Notes under the pieces: model-generated
Told to the model about the DNA's origin: nothing
Databases searched by the model: none
What the model saw: the letters and a program-made list of their open reading frames with translations, nothing else
Part shown: positions 1 to 8,706 of the stretch, in pieces
Numbering within the stretch: the stretch's first letter is position 1
Layout of the letters: each line of letters starts with the position of its first letter
Made by a program: the position numbers and the translations under genes
Origin: K189A clade bacterium
Lineage (GTDB): Bacteria; Pseudomonadota; Gammaproteobacteria; Pseudomonadales; Azotimanducaceae
Assembly: GCA_902565895.1 (NCBI GenBank)
Contig: CACFGV010000001.1
Coordinates: forward strand, 1-64,000
DNA length: 64,000 bases
Direction: 5' to 3'

Positions 1-420
1 TAGGGGTTGAACATCACTGACTTGGGTTCGCGTTCTTATTTCCACACCCGCCTTATGGGCCTCATGCAACAACATGGCTAGCACCTCTTTCGCACTGTGG
101 TCGCAAAACTGCTGGCCGAGTTTTTTTTCGTGGTAGGGAATACCGTGATCCTCGACCATGGCGATAAAGTCCCAAGGCGTATAGCGACGCAAGGCGGATT
201 TGCAGAAATGCTCGTTGTTAGAAATAAAGTGTTGCTCAGGATCAGCCCAAATGTTGGTGAAGTTGCAACGCCCGCCGCCGGACACCAGTATTTTTAGACC
301 ACACTTAGGCCCTTGTTCCAACACCAACACCCGGCGCCCTCGACGTCCCGCATGGATCGCACACAGCAAACCGCTGGCGCCGCCGCCCACAACCACCACA
401 TCCCAGGGTGTGCTGCTCAC
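1..420 (-). CDS. BaiN/YhiN-family FAD-dependent oxidoreductase, N-terminal part (cut by window start)
   Basis: The first 140 codons of a flavoprotein are visible; the 3' end lies before the window. The start is GTG at 420. Residues 8-17 are a hydrophobic beta strand followed by GGGASG, the dinucleotide-binding turn. Residues 48-57 (SGGGRCNFTN) are the signature of the YhiN/BaiN (HI0933-like) family, which holds FAD and is annotated as NAD(P)/FAD-dependent oxidoreductase; the physiological substrate is generally unknown. The start overlaps the stop of the upstream PHP gene in a GTGA arrangement, so the two genes are probably co-transcribed and translationally coupled. The family call is firm from the N-terminal signature; function is not known. 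Confidence 0.85.
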   Translation of the reverse strand, partial: MSSTPWDVVVVGGGASGLLCAIHAGRRGRRVLVLEQGPKCGLKILVSGGGRCNFTNIWADPEQHFISNNEHFCKSALRRYTPWDFIAMVEDHGIPYHEKKLGQQFCDHSAKEVLAMLLHEAHKAGVEIRTRTQVSDVQPL

Positions 421-1235
421 CAGTGCGACCAGATGGGTAAGCAACGTTCCGGCAACGCTGCCACCCTCCCCAAAGCGGCCCAGGGTTGGCCGGGTTGATG
501 GAAGTCTGAACCCACCGATGCGTGCAGGCCGAATTGCGCCGCCAAGGTTGCCAGACGTTTGGTTTGATCAGGTATCTGGGCACCACTGATCACTTCCATG
601 CCCTGACCACCGGCTTCTTTGAACGCCACCAGTAACGCGCGCAATTTGCTTAGGGTGACTTTGTATTTCAGCGGGTGAGCTAAAACGGCAACACCACCCG
701 CAGCGCTGATCCAACCGCAAACCTGAACAATCTCAGCCCATTGGGTGCGTACATAGGCAGGTTTGCCAACCGCCAAATAGCGTTTGAATGCTTGTTGAGG
801 GTTTGCAACCGCACCCGATTCAACCAGGTAGCGGGCAAAATGCGGTCGCCCCAAACTGCCCCCTGCCGCCAACTCCTTGGCCTGTGCTAACGCATCAGAA
901 AAACCCTGGCGAGCGAGCAATTCGCCAATGCGCTCGGCACGTACGCGCCGGGCGCGCTGCTGATGTTCAATGCCATCAAGCAACACGGGATTGTGTAAAT
1001 CCAAGTTCAACCCAACGACATGAATCTCGCACCCACGCCAGTTGGTGGAGAACTCACAGCCGGCAATCACCTTAACCGGCGTGGTTTGATCGCTCAGTTG
1101 TTCATAAGCTGCAATAGAGTCGTGGTCAGTAATTGCTATTTGCTCGCAGCCTCGCTCAGCCGCCAGTGCCACAAGTTGCTGCGGTGTGAGTTGCCCATCA
1201 GAGCAACGACTGTGCATGTGAAAATCGACGATCAA
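417..1235 (-). CDS. PHP-domain phosphoesterase (RNase AM / TrpH-YciV type)
   Basis: A PHP-domain metal-dependent phosphoesterase of about 272 residues. Metal-binding motifs are visible: HMH at residues 6-8, DHD at 37-39, a HP pair in the middle (LAHPLKYK), and SDFH ending at residue 246. Relatives (E. coli YciV/RNase AM, Chromobacterium 3',5'-nucleoside bisphosphate phosphatase) trim RNA 5' ends or dephosphorylate pAp; that role is inferred. The reading frame is open to 1280, but TTG at 1235 is preferred: GGAAG lies just upstream and the protein then begins right before the first metal motif. It is followed by the BaiN-like gene with a 4-base overlap and is divergent from the bifunctional fatty-acid oxidation gene. 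Confidence 0.85.
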   Translation of the reverse strand: MIVDFHMHSRCSDGQLTPQQLVALAAERGCEQIAITDHDSIAAYEQLSDQTTPVKVIAGCEFSTNWRGCEIHVVGLNLDLHNPVLLDGIEHQQRARRVRAERIGELLARQGFSDALAQAKELAAGGSLGRPHFARYLVESGAVANPQQAFKRYLAVGKPAYVRTQWAEIVQVCGWISAAGGVAVLAHPLKYKVTLSKLRALLVAFKEAGGQGMEVISGAQIPDQTKRLATLAAQFGLHASVGSDFHQPGQPWAALGRVAALPERCLPIWSHW

Positions 1236-1392
1236 GGTATCTTCCAAGCCCACACAAATGTGGCAATTGCGCAGCCGCACGGTACTGAATTTTTACCGCC
1301 ATGCCCACACCCCCAGCGTGAACACAGCAGCACTAGGTTTCACCGATTCTTTGCGGCAAAATGCCCCACACTTTTATCAGGGGGAACGCCAA

Positions 1393-3501
1393 ATGAAAGG
1401 CACCGTGCACTATGAAACGCGAGACGATATCGCTCTTTTGACCATCGACAATCCACCGGTCAACCCACTGTCTTCTGGCGTACGACAGGGACTAGACGAC
1501 GGCATTAACGCCGCTCTTTCTGACGATAATATTAAGGCTATAGTGCTTACCGGCGCTGGCCGAACTTTTATTGCTGGTGCAGATATTTCGGAGTTTGGTG
1601 GCAAGGCAGAGGGTCCTAGCTTGCATGACTGCCTGAACACTATGGACGCCAGCAGTAAACCCATTGTTGCCGCGATTAACGGCACGGCCTTCGGCGGCGG
1701 GCTCGAAGTTGCTCTGTGCTGTCACTATCGCGTTATTGCGCCTAGCGCGCCTGTCGGTCTACCTGAGGTGAAACTGGGGTTATTGCCTGGTGCTGGCGGA
1801 ACTCAGCGGTTGCCACGGCTGATCGGTGCAGCTAAGGCGCTGGACTTTATGATTAGTGGCGATCCTATTCCTGGCCCTCAAGCTAAGGCGCTAGGTATTG
1901 TCGACGAGGTTGTTGAGGGGGATATCGTTGATGGCGCGATTGCTTACGCCCGCGACCTGATCGCCAATGGCAGCCCAATTCGACGTATTCGCAACGAAGA
2001 AACTGTGGTTGCTGCTGATCGTGGCAACGACGACCTGTTCGACAACGCGCGCAAAAACGCGGCGCGTAAGATGCGCAAACGGTTCGCGCCCGAGATGATC
2101 GTGCAATGTGTCGAAGCCGCAGTAAATCTCGGCGACTTCGACGCCGGCATTAAGGTAGAGCAAGAATGTTTCGGCAAATGTCTGAAACACCCGCAGCGGG
2201 AATCGTTGATTCACATGTTCTTCGCCGAGCGTGAGGTGGCGAAAATTCCGGATGTCCCCCGAGACACGGCAACACAGGAAATTACCAGCGCCGCTGTGAT
2301 CGGCTGCGGCACCATGGGTGGCGGCATTGCCATGTGTTTCTTGAATGTAGGCATCCCGGTCACTTCGCTGGAAATGAACCAAGAAGCCCTCGACCGTGGC
2401 ATTGGTGTGATTAAACGTAACTACGACATCCAAGTGCAGCGTGGTCGTATGACGGCTGAGCAAGTCGACCAGCGCATGGCTTTGCTGACAGGCACCACGG
2501 ACTTTGCTGACCTGGGTCAAGCCGATGTCATTATTGAGGCGATTTACGAAAACATTGATGTGAAGGTAGAGACCTTCGGCAAGATGGATGCAGTGGCAAA
2601 ACCCGGCGCCATTCTCGCCAGTAATACGTCGGCACTGGACATCGACAAGATGGCAGAGGCTACAAAACGACCTGACTCTGTGATCGGTCTCCACTTTTTC
2701 AGCCCTGCGAATGTCATGCGCCTGCTGGAAATAGTCCGTGGCGCCAAGACCAGTAACGAAACCATTGCCAGTTCAATGAAACTCGGTCGCACCCTCAATA
2801 AGATTGCAGTCCTGTCGGGGAACGCGCCTGGCTTTATTGGCAACCGTATGCTGGGCGGTTATACCCGTCAGGCTGGAGAAATCATTTTGCAGGGCGCAAC
2901 TCCTTATCAAGTGGACAACGCCCTGCTGCAATTTGGTATGCCAATGGGCCCCTTCCAAATGAACGATCTGGTTGGTCTGGACTTGGGCTGGCGCGCACGC
3001 AAACTCAGCGGCATGAAGCCAGAAGATGTACCCATTACCGCGAGAGTCGCTGACAAGCTGTGTGAAATGGACCGTTATGGTCAGAAAACAAGCCGTGGCT
3101 TTTATATCTATCCAGAAGGCAGCCGCGCCGGCCAACCCGATCCAGAGGTTGTCTCTATTGTCGAAGAAACTTCAGCAGAGCTTGGTATTGCGCGCCGCGA
3201 GATAGACGACGATGAGGTGCTTAAGCGCTGTCTGTACCCTCTGATCAATGAGGGCGCGCGTATTTTAGAGGACGGCATTGCCATCCGACCTTGCGACATC
3301 GATATCGTTTACATCAACGGCTACGGCTTTCCCGAGGTAACCGGTGGACCTATGTTCTGGGCAGATCAGCAAGGTCTGGACAACATTCTTGCCGACATTA
3401 AGCGTTTTGGTGAAGAGTATGGTGGCCCGAATTGGGAACCCGCGCCACTGCTCGAGCGTTTGGTCGCCGAGGGCAAAACCTTTGCAAGTCTGCAGGGCTA
3501 G
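1393..3501 (+). CDS. Bifunctional enoyl-CoA hydratase / 3-hydroxyacyl-CoA dehydrogenase
   Basis: A beta-oxidation multifunctional enzyme of 702 residues that hydrates 2-enoyl-CoA and oxidises the resulting 3-hydroxyacyl-CoA with NAD+. The N-terminal crotonase domain (about 1-190) has the oxyanion segment IAGADISEFGG, NGTAFGGGLEVAL at 96-108, and acidic residues Glu105 and Glu125. The Rossmann domain carries GCGTMGGG at about 304-311, and the catalytic His is His434 (GLHFFSP). Two C-terminal dehydrogenase domains follow. Domain order and length match the peroxisomal-type (EHHADH-like) group rather than the full FadB complex subunit. ATG 1393 is chosen because GGGGGAA precedes it; the frame is open 45 codons further upstream without similarity. 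A strong hairpin follows the stop. Confidence 0.93.
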   Translation: MKGTVHYETRDDIALLTIDNPPVNPLSSGVRQGLDDGINAALSDDNIKAIVLTGAGRTFIAGADISEFGGKAEGPSLHDCLNTMDASSKPIVAAINGTAFGGGLEVALCCHYRVIAPSAPVGLPEVKLGLLPGAGGTQRLPRLIGAAKALDFMISGDPIPGPQAKALGIVDEVVEGDIVDGAIAYARDLIANGSPIRRIRNEETVVAADRGNDDLFDNARKNAARKMRKRFAPEMIVQCVEAAVNLGDFDAGIKVEQECFGKCLKHPQRESLIHMFFAEREVAKIPDVPRDTATQEITSAAVIGCGTMGGGIAMCFLNVGIPVTSLEMNQEALDRGIGVIKRNYDIQVQRGRMTAEQVDQRMALLTGTTDFADLGQADVIIEAIYENIDVKVETFGKMDAVAKPGAILASNTSALDIDKMAEATKRPDSVIGLHFFSPANVMRLLEIVRGAKTSNETIASSMKLGRTLNKIAVLSGNAPGFIGNRMLGGYTRQAGEIILQGATPYQVDNALLQFGMPMGPFQMNDLVGLDLGWRARKLSGMKPEDVPITARVADKLCEMDRYGQKTSRGFYIYPEGSRAGQPDPEVVSIVEETSAELGIARREIDDDEVLKRCLYPLINEGARILEDGIAIRPCDIDIVYINGYGFPEVTGGPMFWADQQGLDNILADIKRFGEEYGGPNWEPAPLLERLVAEGKTFASLQG

Positions 3502-3512
3502 TAGGCTCGTAG

Positions 3513-3538
3513 GCTCAGGCAGCAATCGCTGCCTGAGC
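3513..3538 (+). terminator. Hairpin after the bifunctional beta-oxidation gene
   Basis: A perfect 11-bp stem (GCTCAGGCAGC) with a 4-base AATC loop starts 11 bases after the stop codon. A TTTT run comes only about 12 bases later, so it may be a weak terminator or an mRNA 3'-end stabilising hairpin rather than a classical intrinsic terminator. It lies between the stop at 3501 and the next start at 3557. Confidence 0.6.
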
Positions 3539-3556
3539 TGACGGCTCTGGTTTTCA

Positions 3557-3925
3557 ATGTATACCTTAGGCATTCACCACGTTTCGATTAACGTAAGCGA
3601 CGTTGCCGAGGCGGAACGGTTTTATTGCGAGGTCTTGGGCTTAGAAAAGCTACCACGACCTGATCTGGGTTTTGCCGGTGCGTGGTTGCAGACGGGTGCA
3701 CAGCAGGTGCATCTGTTAGGCAAAGGCAGCGTCGAGCCGCTCCCAGAACAACACTATGCGTTCCTAATAGACGACGCCGATGCGCTGCTTCAGCGCCTCG
3801 AATCGCACAACATCGCACCGCGCAGCGTTAGCGAAATCGCTGGAGTGTGTCGACAAATTTTTGTGCACGACCCCAGCGGTAATCTAGTGGAGTTTAATCA
3901 ACCTCTGACCCTCAATGACGCTTAA
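3557..3925 (+). CDS. VOC (glyoxalase/bleomycin-resistance fold) family protein
   Basis: A single vicinal-oxygen-chelate domain protein of 122 residues. The first beta strand carries a metal-ligand type His (IHHVSINVSD, residues 6-15), followed by the typical helix AERFYCEVLGLE. The last strand has GNLVEFNQP with Glu112 as likely ligand. Members include glyoxalase I, dioxygenases and antibiotic-binding proteins, so the substrate cannot be assigned. It overlaps the downstream HupE-like gene by 11 bases, indicating co-transcription. The ribosome binding site is weak. Confidence 0.8.
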   Translation: MYTLGIHHVSINVSDVAEAERFYCEVLGLEKLPRPDLGFAGAWLQTGAQQVHLLGKGSVEPLPEQHYAFLIDDADALLQRLESHNIAPRSVSEIAGVCRQIFVHDPSGNLVEFNQPLTLNDA

Positions 3926-4619
3926 CCCGCGCCTACCAAGGACGCTGATCACTCTTCTTGGTTTAACTGCATTGGCTTTTAGCAGTGAACTGGCCCTTGC
4001 TCACGGTGTTGCCGAGGGCGATGCCAATTTTTTACAAAACCAACAAGGGTTTCAGTTCTGGCCCTATGCTTACCTCGGCGCAAAACACATGGTCACCGGC
4101 TACGACCACCTGTTATTCCTCGCCGGCGTCATCTTTTTTGTTTACCGGCTCACTGACGTTGCGCTCTACGTCACTCTTTTCGCCATCGGCCACAGCCTCA
4201 CGCTGATCCTAGGCGTATGGCTGAACATCGGTGCCAACGCCTATCTTGTGGATGCACTGATTGGTTTCTCGGTGGTCTATAAGGCCTTCGACAACCTTGG
4301 CGGTTGCCGACAACTAGGCTTTGATATTCCAGTACGACCCATGGTGCTGACTTTTGGTTTGGTCCATGGCTTTGGATTAGCGACAAAGCTGCAAGAATTG
4401 TCCTTAGACCAAGACAGTCTGGTGGGGAATTTATTGGCCTTTAACCTTGGTGTCGAGGTCGGTCAATTTTGCGCGCTACTGGCCATGGTGCTGGGTTTTA
4501 CGATTTGGCGCCGCAGTCGCTATTTCACAGCACACGCAATTACTGCCAACATAGTCATCATGACGGCGGGCTTTTTGCTCATGGGTTACCAATTGAGCGG
4601 CTACTTCCTGTCACCTTGA
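3915..4619 (+). CDS. HupE/UreJ-family membrane protein
   Basis: A polytopic inner-membrane protein of 234 residues. It begins with an apparent cleavable signal (hydrophobic stretch ending ALAHG near residue 30), then an N-terminal exported segment, then about five or six membrane helices. His/Asp-containing helices MVTGYDHLLFLAG, AIGHSLTLILG and GLVHGFGLA match the HupE/UreJ_2 group, whose better studied members move nickel or cobalt. No hydrogenase or urease genes are in the window, so transport of a metal is only an inference. The start overlaps the VOC gene by 11 bases. Confidence 0.8.
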   Translation: MTLNPRLPRTLITLLGLTALAFSSELALAHGVAEGDANFLQNQQGFQFWPYAYLGAKHMVTGYDHLLFLAGVIFFVYRLTDVALYVTLFAIGHSLTLILGVWLNIGANAYLVDALIGFSVVYKAFDNLGGCRQLGFDIPVRPMVLTFGLVHGFGLATKLQELSLDQDSLVGNLLAFNLGVEVGQFCALLAMVLGFTIWRRSRYFTAHAITANIVIMTAGFLLMGYQLSGYFLSP

Positions 4620-4637
4620 GTCCAAGCTGAGGTTTCT

Positions 4638-5780
4638 ATGAGCGAAGCATTACTGAACAACGCCCAACGACTGTCAAAGTCCTTTGCCCAGCGCAGCGCT
4701 GAATTTGAACAGGCCCGCCGTTTGCCAGCAGATGTCTCGGACGCCATGGCCAAAGCCGGCATCTATCGGATGTTTGTACCCCAGTCTTTAGGCGGCTCAG
4801 AAACCTCGCCCCTGGTAAGCAGCCAGGTATTTGAAACCCTGGCACAAGGCGACGCCGCCTGTGGTTGGGTGGCCTTTATCGCCGCGACCAGCGGCTCGTC
4901 ACTAGCGCGCATCGAAACCTCTGCGGCAAAACAAATGTTCGCATCGCCCCAGACCATGCTGGCCGGCGTTTTTGCACCCAACGGCAAAGCCGTGAAGAGC
5001 GGCGAGGACTACATACTTAACGGCCAATGGCAGTGGGGCTCAGGCACTCAAAATGCAGATTGGGTGCTGGCCGGTAGTATGGTGATTGATCCAGAGCAAC
5101 CAGCGGATGCAAAACCCAGAGCACATATGTGTCTGGTGCCAAAAGACGCCATTGAGTTTTTAGATACTTGGCATTCCACAGGCCTGCGTGGCACCGGCAG
5201 TACCGACTTCAAACTTACTGACCATCGGGTCCCAAGCGCTCACATTGTCGGACTAGAAGTACGCAAAATGCCGGACACACCACTCTTTCAATTCCCCAAT
5301 TTCACTCTACTGGCCTTGGGTATTGGTGCGGTCAGCATGGGCATCGCTCGGGCAGCTTTGAACGAATTTGTTGACCTGGCACAGCAGAAGAAACGCATCA
5401 GCAGCAGTTCTACCATCGCCGAACGCAGTCACACACAAATGCAAATCGCCACCGCTGAGGCCAAATTGCGCAGCGCTCGGGCGTTTTACTACGACAGCGT
5501 AGAGCAGGCCTGGGAACGCGCTTTGGCAGGCGACACCGTTGACGTAGACCAGCGCCGCAACCTGCGCCTTGCCACCACCCATGCGGTAATGGCCAGCGCT
5601 GAGGTCGTTGATTGCGCCTATAACCTGGCAGGTGGCGTTTCGGTATATCAGTCGTCGAACCTACAGCGGCATTTTCGCGACATCCACGTCGCCACGCAGC
5701 ACATAATGGTGGCTCCAAGCACCCTTGAAACCACCGGTAGGCTGTTCCTTGGATTGCCTACGAATACTGCAACACTTTAA
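4638..5780 (+). CDS. Acyl-CoA dehydrogenase-fold flavoprotein (flavin-dependent monooxygenase-like)
   Basis: A 380-residue protein with acyl-CoA dehydrogenase architecture: helical N-terminal domain (LPADVSDAMAKAGIYRMFVPQSLGG at 31-55), a middle beta domain (WQWGSGTQNADWVLAG near 130-145), and a C-terminal four-helix domain of the Acyl-CoA_dh_2 type. That C-terminal type is found in HsaA/HpaB-like two-component flavin monooxygenases and in some acyl-CoA dehydrogenases, so it could hydroxylate a ring or sterol-derived substrate or dehydrogenate an acyl-CoA. GAGG lies upstream of ATG 4638. It is convergent with the SDR gene, whose stop is 8 bases away. Confidence 0.85.
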   Translation: MSEALLNNAQRLSKSFAQRSAEFEQARRLPADVSDAMAKAGIYRMFVPQSLGGSETSPLVSSQVFETLAQGDAACGWVAFIAATSGSSLARIETSAAKQMFASPQTMLAGVFAPNGKAVKSGEDYILNGQWQWGSGTQNADWVLAGSMVIDPEQPADAKPRAHMCLVPKDAIEFLDTWHSTGLRGTGSTDFKLTDHRVPSAHIVGLEVRKMPDTPLFQFPNFTLLALGIGAVSMGIARAALNEFVDLAQQKKRISSSSTIAERSHTQMQIATAEAKLRSARAFYYDSVEQAWERALAGDTVDVDQRRNLRLATTHAVMASAEVVDCAYNLAGGVSVYQSSNLQRHFRDIHVATQHIMVAPSTLETTGRLFLGLPTNTATL

Positions 5781-5788
5781 GACAAGGA

Positions 5789-6502
5789 CTAACTGAGAAT
5801 CCAGCCGCCGTCCACTTCCACCGTAGTGCCGGTGACAAACTCGTTGCCCGCCACAAAGACAATGGCTTCGGCTACTTCATCAGCGGTACCCGCGCGAGGG
5901 ATTAAATTCCTGGCTGTGGCGCCTTCAAGCATTTTTACCCGGGCGTCAGCGTCCGGTCCGAACATGGGTGTATCGATAACACCAGGCGATACAACGTTGA
6001 TACGCCTTGGCGCTAATTCCGGCGCAACCGCACGAGCAAATTGCTCTACCGCGCCCCCTACCGAGGCTAAAGCAGCCTGACCAGGTTTTGCACGTCGTGC
6101 AGGCGCGCCACTCACCAATACGATAGCGCCTGACTCGGTCAAATGCTCGGTGCCAAGTCGCACGATGTTGGTATAGCCCCAAAGCTTGTCAAAAGATGCC
6201 TGATAAGCGGCCAAGTCCATTTGCAGAAACGGCCCAGCGGCGCGGCTACCACCGGTTGCAGCGCTAATCAGCAAGTCAAACGGTGCGTGGGCGGCAAACA
6301 GCTGATTCAGGGCGTCTACATCGCGAACATCGCAGGCCTCTAAGGTCACACCAGGGATGTCTCCTGCTTTGCTGGGGTCACGACTGATCGCCACCACCAG
6401 TGCACCCTGCTCACGTAACTGATTGACCGCAGCCAAACCAATGCCAGAGGTACCGCCAAACACCAACGCTTTTTTTCCTGAAAATTTTCCTGACGCCGTC
6501 AT
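5789..6502 (-). CDS. Short-chain dehydrogenase/reductase lacking the usual YxxxK pair
   Basis: A Rossmann-fold protein of about 237 residues with the SDR cofactor motif GGTSGIG at 16-22 and the late SDR motif VSPGVIDTP. The catalytic Tyr-x-x-x-Lys is not present where expected: the segment reads AALASVGGAVEQF, with no Tyr or Lys. This matches a divergent SDR group without the tetrad, so activity as an ordinary oxidoreductase is uncertain. Start ATG 6502 is preferred over an upstream in-frame ATG at 6565 because GGGAG precedes it and the Rossmann strand begins just after. Confidence 0.85.
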   Translation of the reverse strand: MTASGKFSGKKALVFGGTSGIGLAAVNQLREQGALVVAISRDPSKAGDIPGVTLEACDVRDVDALNQLFAAHAPFDLLISAATGGSRAAGPFLQMDLAAYQASFDKLWGYTNIVRLGTEHLTESGAIVLVSGAPARRAKPGQAALASVGGAVEQFARAVAPELAPRRINVVSPGVIDTPMFGPDADARVKMLEGATARNLIPRAGTADEVAEAIVFVAGNEFVTGTTVEVDGGWILS

Positions 6503-6625
6503 ACCCGCTCCCAGATTCCCTGTTGATAAGGCGTGCATTTCAGCAGAAGCAACCAAAGGCGACAACCGCTGACAGGTGTATGGTTACAACAACACCGCTA
6601 CAATTGTGGTTTTGGAAATTTATTC

Positions 6626-7222
6626 GTGTATCCAACCCCACAACTGTCCGCCCTTGAGCAAATAAGCCAACGTCGTTCGGTCAAAGCCATGGATTTGCAA
6701 GGGCCTGGACCCTCTGCCGAGCAACTGCAAACGCTCTTAGACGCAGCAGCGCGGGTGCCTGACCATGGCAAACTCGGCCCTTGGCGATTTTTGTGTTTCC
6801 AAGATCAAGCGCGCCAACACTTTGGCGATCAACTGGCACAACGCTTTGCGACTTTAAAACCCGAAGCACCAGATGCCGCGGTCGCAGCAGAGCGCGCCCG
6901 CTTTATGCGCGCACCACTGGTTATTGCCGTTATTAGCTGCGTTCAGGAACATCCGAAAATTCCCCAGTGGGAGCAATTCATGTCTGCGGGGGCGGCGTGT
7001 CAAAATCTATTGGTCGCCGCAAACTTAATGGGTTTTGCCGCCCAGTGGCTGACTGAGTGGTACGCCTACGACAGCGTCATTGACCAAGTGCTGGGTTTAA
7101 AGGCAGGTGAACGTGTAGCTGGATTCGTTTACATTGGCTCGGCAACGGCGAAACCCGACGAACGCCAACGACCAGATTTACAAGAACGCATCGATCATTG
7201 GGTCGAACCAGTATTAAAGTAA
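6626..7222 (+). CDS. Nitroreductase-family protein (YdjA-like)
   Basis: An FMN-dependent nitroreductase-family protein of about 198 residues. The N-terminal RRSVKAMDLQGPGPS and AARVPDHGKLGPWRFL segments are typical of the small YdjA subgroup, which forms a homodimer with FMN at the interface. The start is GTG 6626 with GGAA about 8 bases upstream; longer readings add non-homologous sequence. It lies 23 bases before the thiolase start and is probably co-transcribed with it. Physiological substrate unknown. Confidence 0.85.
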   Translation: MYPTPQLSALEQISQRRSVKAMDLQGPGPSAEQLQTLLDAAARVPDHGKLGPWRFLCFQDQARQHFGDQLAQRFATLKPEAPDAAVAAERARFMRAPLVIAVISCVQEHPKIPQWEQFMSAGAACQNLLVAANLMGFAAQWLTEWYAYDSVIDQVLGLKAGERVAGFVYIGSATAKPDERQRPDLQERIDHWVEPVLK

Positions 7223-7245
7223 TCGCAAATGAAGGGAGAATAAGT

Positions 7246-8430
7246 ATGGAAGACGTCGTTATTGTTGACGCAGCCCGCTCGCCAGTGGGTCGCAAAAATG
7301 GCAGCTTGGGTGGGGCCCACCCCACCGATGTACTGGGTCAGGTCATGATGCAACTGTTGGCCCGCAATGACCTTGCTTCTGCTACGGTCGATCAAGTTGT
7401 TGGCGGCTGTATTAACAAAGTAGCCGCTCAGGGCATGAACGTGACCCGAACCGCATGGCTTGCCCATGGTGGCGCAATAGAAACGCCTTGCATCACCATC
7501 GACTCGCAATGCGGTTCATCACAACAGTCCACAACATTGGCCCACAGCATGATCGCTTCTGGCCATGCAGATGTGGTTATGGCTTGCGGCGTGGAAAACA
7601 TGACGCGACTGCCTATCGGCAGCGACGCTGTTGGTCGCGACAAGCGCATGGGTAAACCAATATCCCGCAGCTACTTCGAGCAGCACGAATTCACCAGCCA
7701 GTTTGAGGGCGCCGAACGACTTGCCGAGAAGTACCAGCTGACTCGCGAGGACACCGACGGCTTTGGTCTGCAATCTCAGGAACGGGCAAAAACCGCCATC
7801 GAAGGCGGCTATTTTGACAGTCAGATCATTCCTATCGAAGCACCGGTCATGGACGAGAACTTTGAGCGCACTGACGAGCTCGTTAGAGTCGAGCGCGACG
7901 AAGTACCACGCGACACCAGTATGGCTGCGTTAGCCGAACTAAAGCCCGTGGCTCGGGAAGACGGACTTCACACCGCAGGTACCTCGTCACAGATCGCCGA
8001 CGGAGCCGCTGCGGTGTTGATGATGAGCGCAACTAAGGCCAAAGAACTCGGGCTGAAGCCCCTAGCGACCATTCGTTCTTCCGCACTCGTCGGCTGCGAT
8101 CCGGTCATCATGCTCGAAGGACCGATCCCTGCGACCGAGAAAATGCTCGATCAAACCGGCCTGAGCATAGATGACATCGACGTATTCGAAGTCAACGAGG
8201 CGTTCGCTTCTGTGGTTTTGTCTTGGGCCAAAGAAGTCGGCGCGGACATGGCCAAGGTCAATCCTAATGGCGGTGCTATAGCGCTGGGTCATCCTCTAGG
8301 CGCCACGGGCTGCTTTCTTATTACCAAGGCTGTTTACGAGCTAAAGCGAACCGGCGGCCGATATGGCTTGATTGCGATGTGTTGCGGTGGCGGGTTAGGG
8401 ACTGGCACCCTAATCGAAAGCGCAGCTTAA
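7246..8430 (+). CDS. Acetyl-CoA C-acyltransferase (thiolase)
   Basis: A 394-residue thiolase that cleaves 3-ketoacyl-CoA with CoA (degradative) or condenses acetyl-CoA units. The nucleophile is Cys89 in DSQCGSS, the active-site His is His349 in GHPLGATG, and the second Cys is Cys379 in MCCGGGLGTG. All three match the family spacing. Start ATG 7246 has a clear GAAGGGAG ribosome site; the frame is open upstream to 7198 inside the nitroreductase gene. Together with the bifunctional hydratase-dehydrogenase at 1393 it could complete a beta-oxidation spiral, although the two genes are not adjacent. Confidence 0.93.
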   Translation: MEDVVIVDAARSPVGRKNGSLGGAHPTDVLGQVMMQLLARNDLASATVDQVVGGCINKVAAQGMNVTRTAWLAHGGAIETPCITIDSQCGSSQQSTTLAHSMIASGHADVVMACGVENMTRLPIGSDAVGRDKRMGKPISRSYFEQHEFTSQFEGAERLAEKYQLTREDTDGFGLQSQERAKTAIEGGYFDSQIIPIEAPVMDENFERTDELVRVERDEVPRDTSMAALAELKPVAREDGLHTAGTSSQIADGAAAVLMMSATKAKELGLKPLATIRSSALVGCDPVIMLEGPIPATEKMLDQTGLSIDDIDVFEVNEAFASVVLSWAKEVGADMAKVNPNGGAIALGHPLGATGCFLITKAVYELKRTGGRYGLIAMCCGGGLGTGTLIESAA

Positions 8431-8439
8431 TTCAGCCTA

Positions 8440-8690
8440 GGGTTAGGGATGGGTGGCCCCGCCACCTATCCCCTGCAATTTGATTCGCGGGGCAAGCCCC
8501 ACCGCGTATCCCTGGCAATCTGATTCGCCGGGCAAGCCCCACCGCGTATCCCCTACAATCTGATTCGCGGGGAGAGTCCCACCGCGTATCCCATACAATC
8601 TGATTTGCGGGGCCTGCCCCGCCACCTATCCCCGGCAATCTGATTCGCGGGGCAAGACCCGTCACCAATTCCCCACACTCTGATCGGCTC
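8440..8690. repeat. 40-bp tandem repeat array (five full units plus flanking partial units)
   Basis: Units begin with (G/A)CAATCTGATTCGC at 8475, 8515, 8555, 8595 and 8635, exactly 40 bp apart, with degenerate partial units before 8475 and after 8674. Each unit carries GGGGCAAGCCCC or a variant (a short self-complementary core) and CACCGCGTATCCC. There is no unique spacer, so it is not a CRISPR array. The period is not a multiple of three and overlapping reading frames are unsupported. It fills the space between the thiolase stop and the convergent anchored-protein gene. Confidence 0.9.
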
Positions 8691-8706
8691 TACTCTGACG
8701 GGTCTA

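Noticed and set aside
417..1280. PHP gene starting at 1280
   Set aside because: The extra N-terminal residues are not PHP-like and TTG 1235 has a good ribosome site right before the first metal motif.
1891..2694. 267-residue minus-strand frame inside the beta-oxidation gene
   Set aside because: Antisense shadow of a well-conserved enzyme; no recognised domain.
8432..8668. Small proteins encoded in the repeat
   Set aside because: The 40-base period is not a multiple of three, and frames overlap on the same strand; they are by-products of the repeat.
8440..8690. CRISPR array
   Set aside because: The 40-base units are contiguous with no unique spacers, and no cas gene is nearby.
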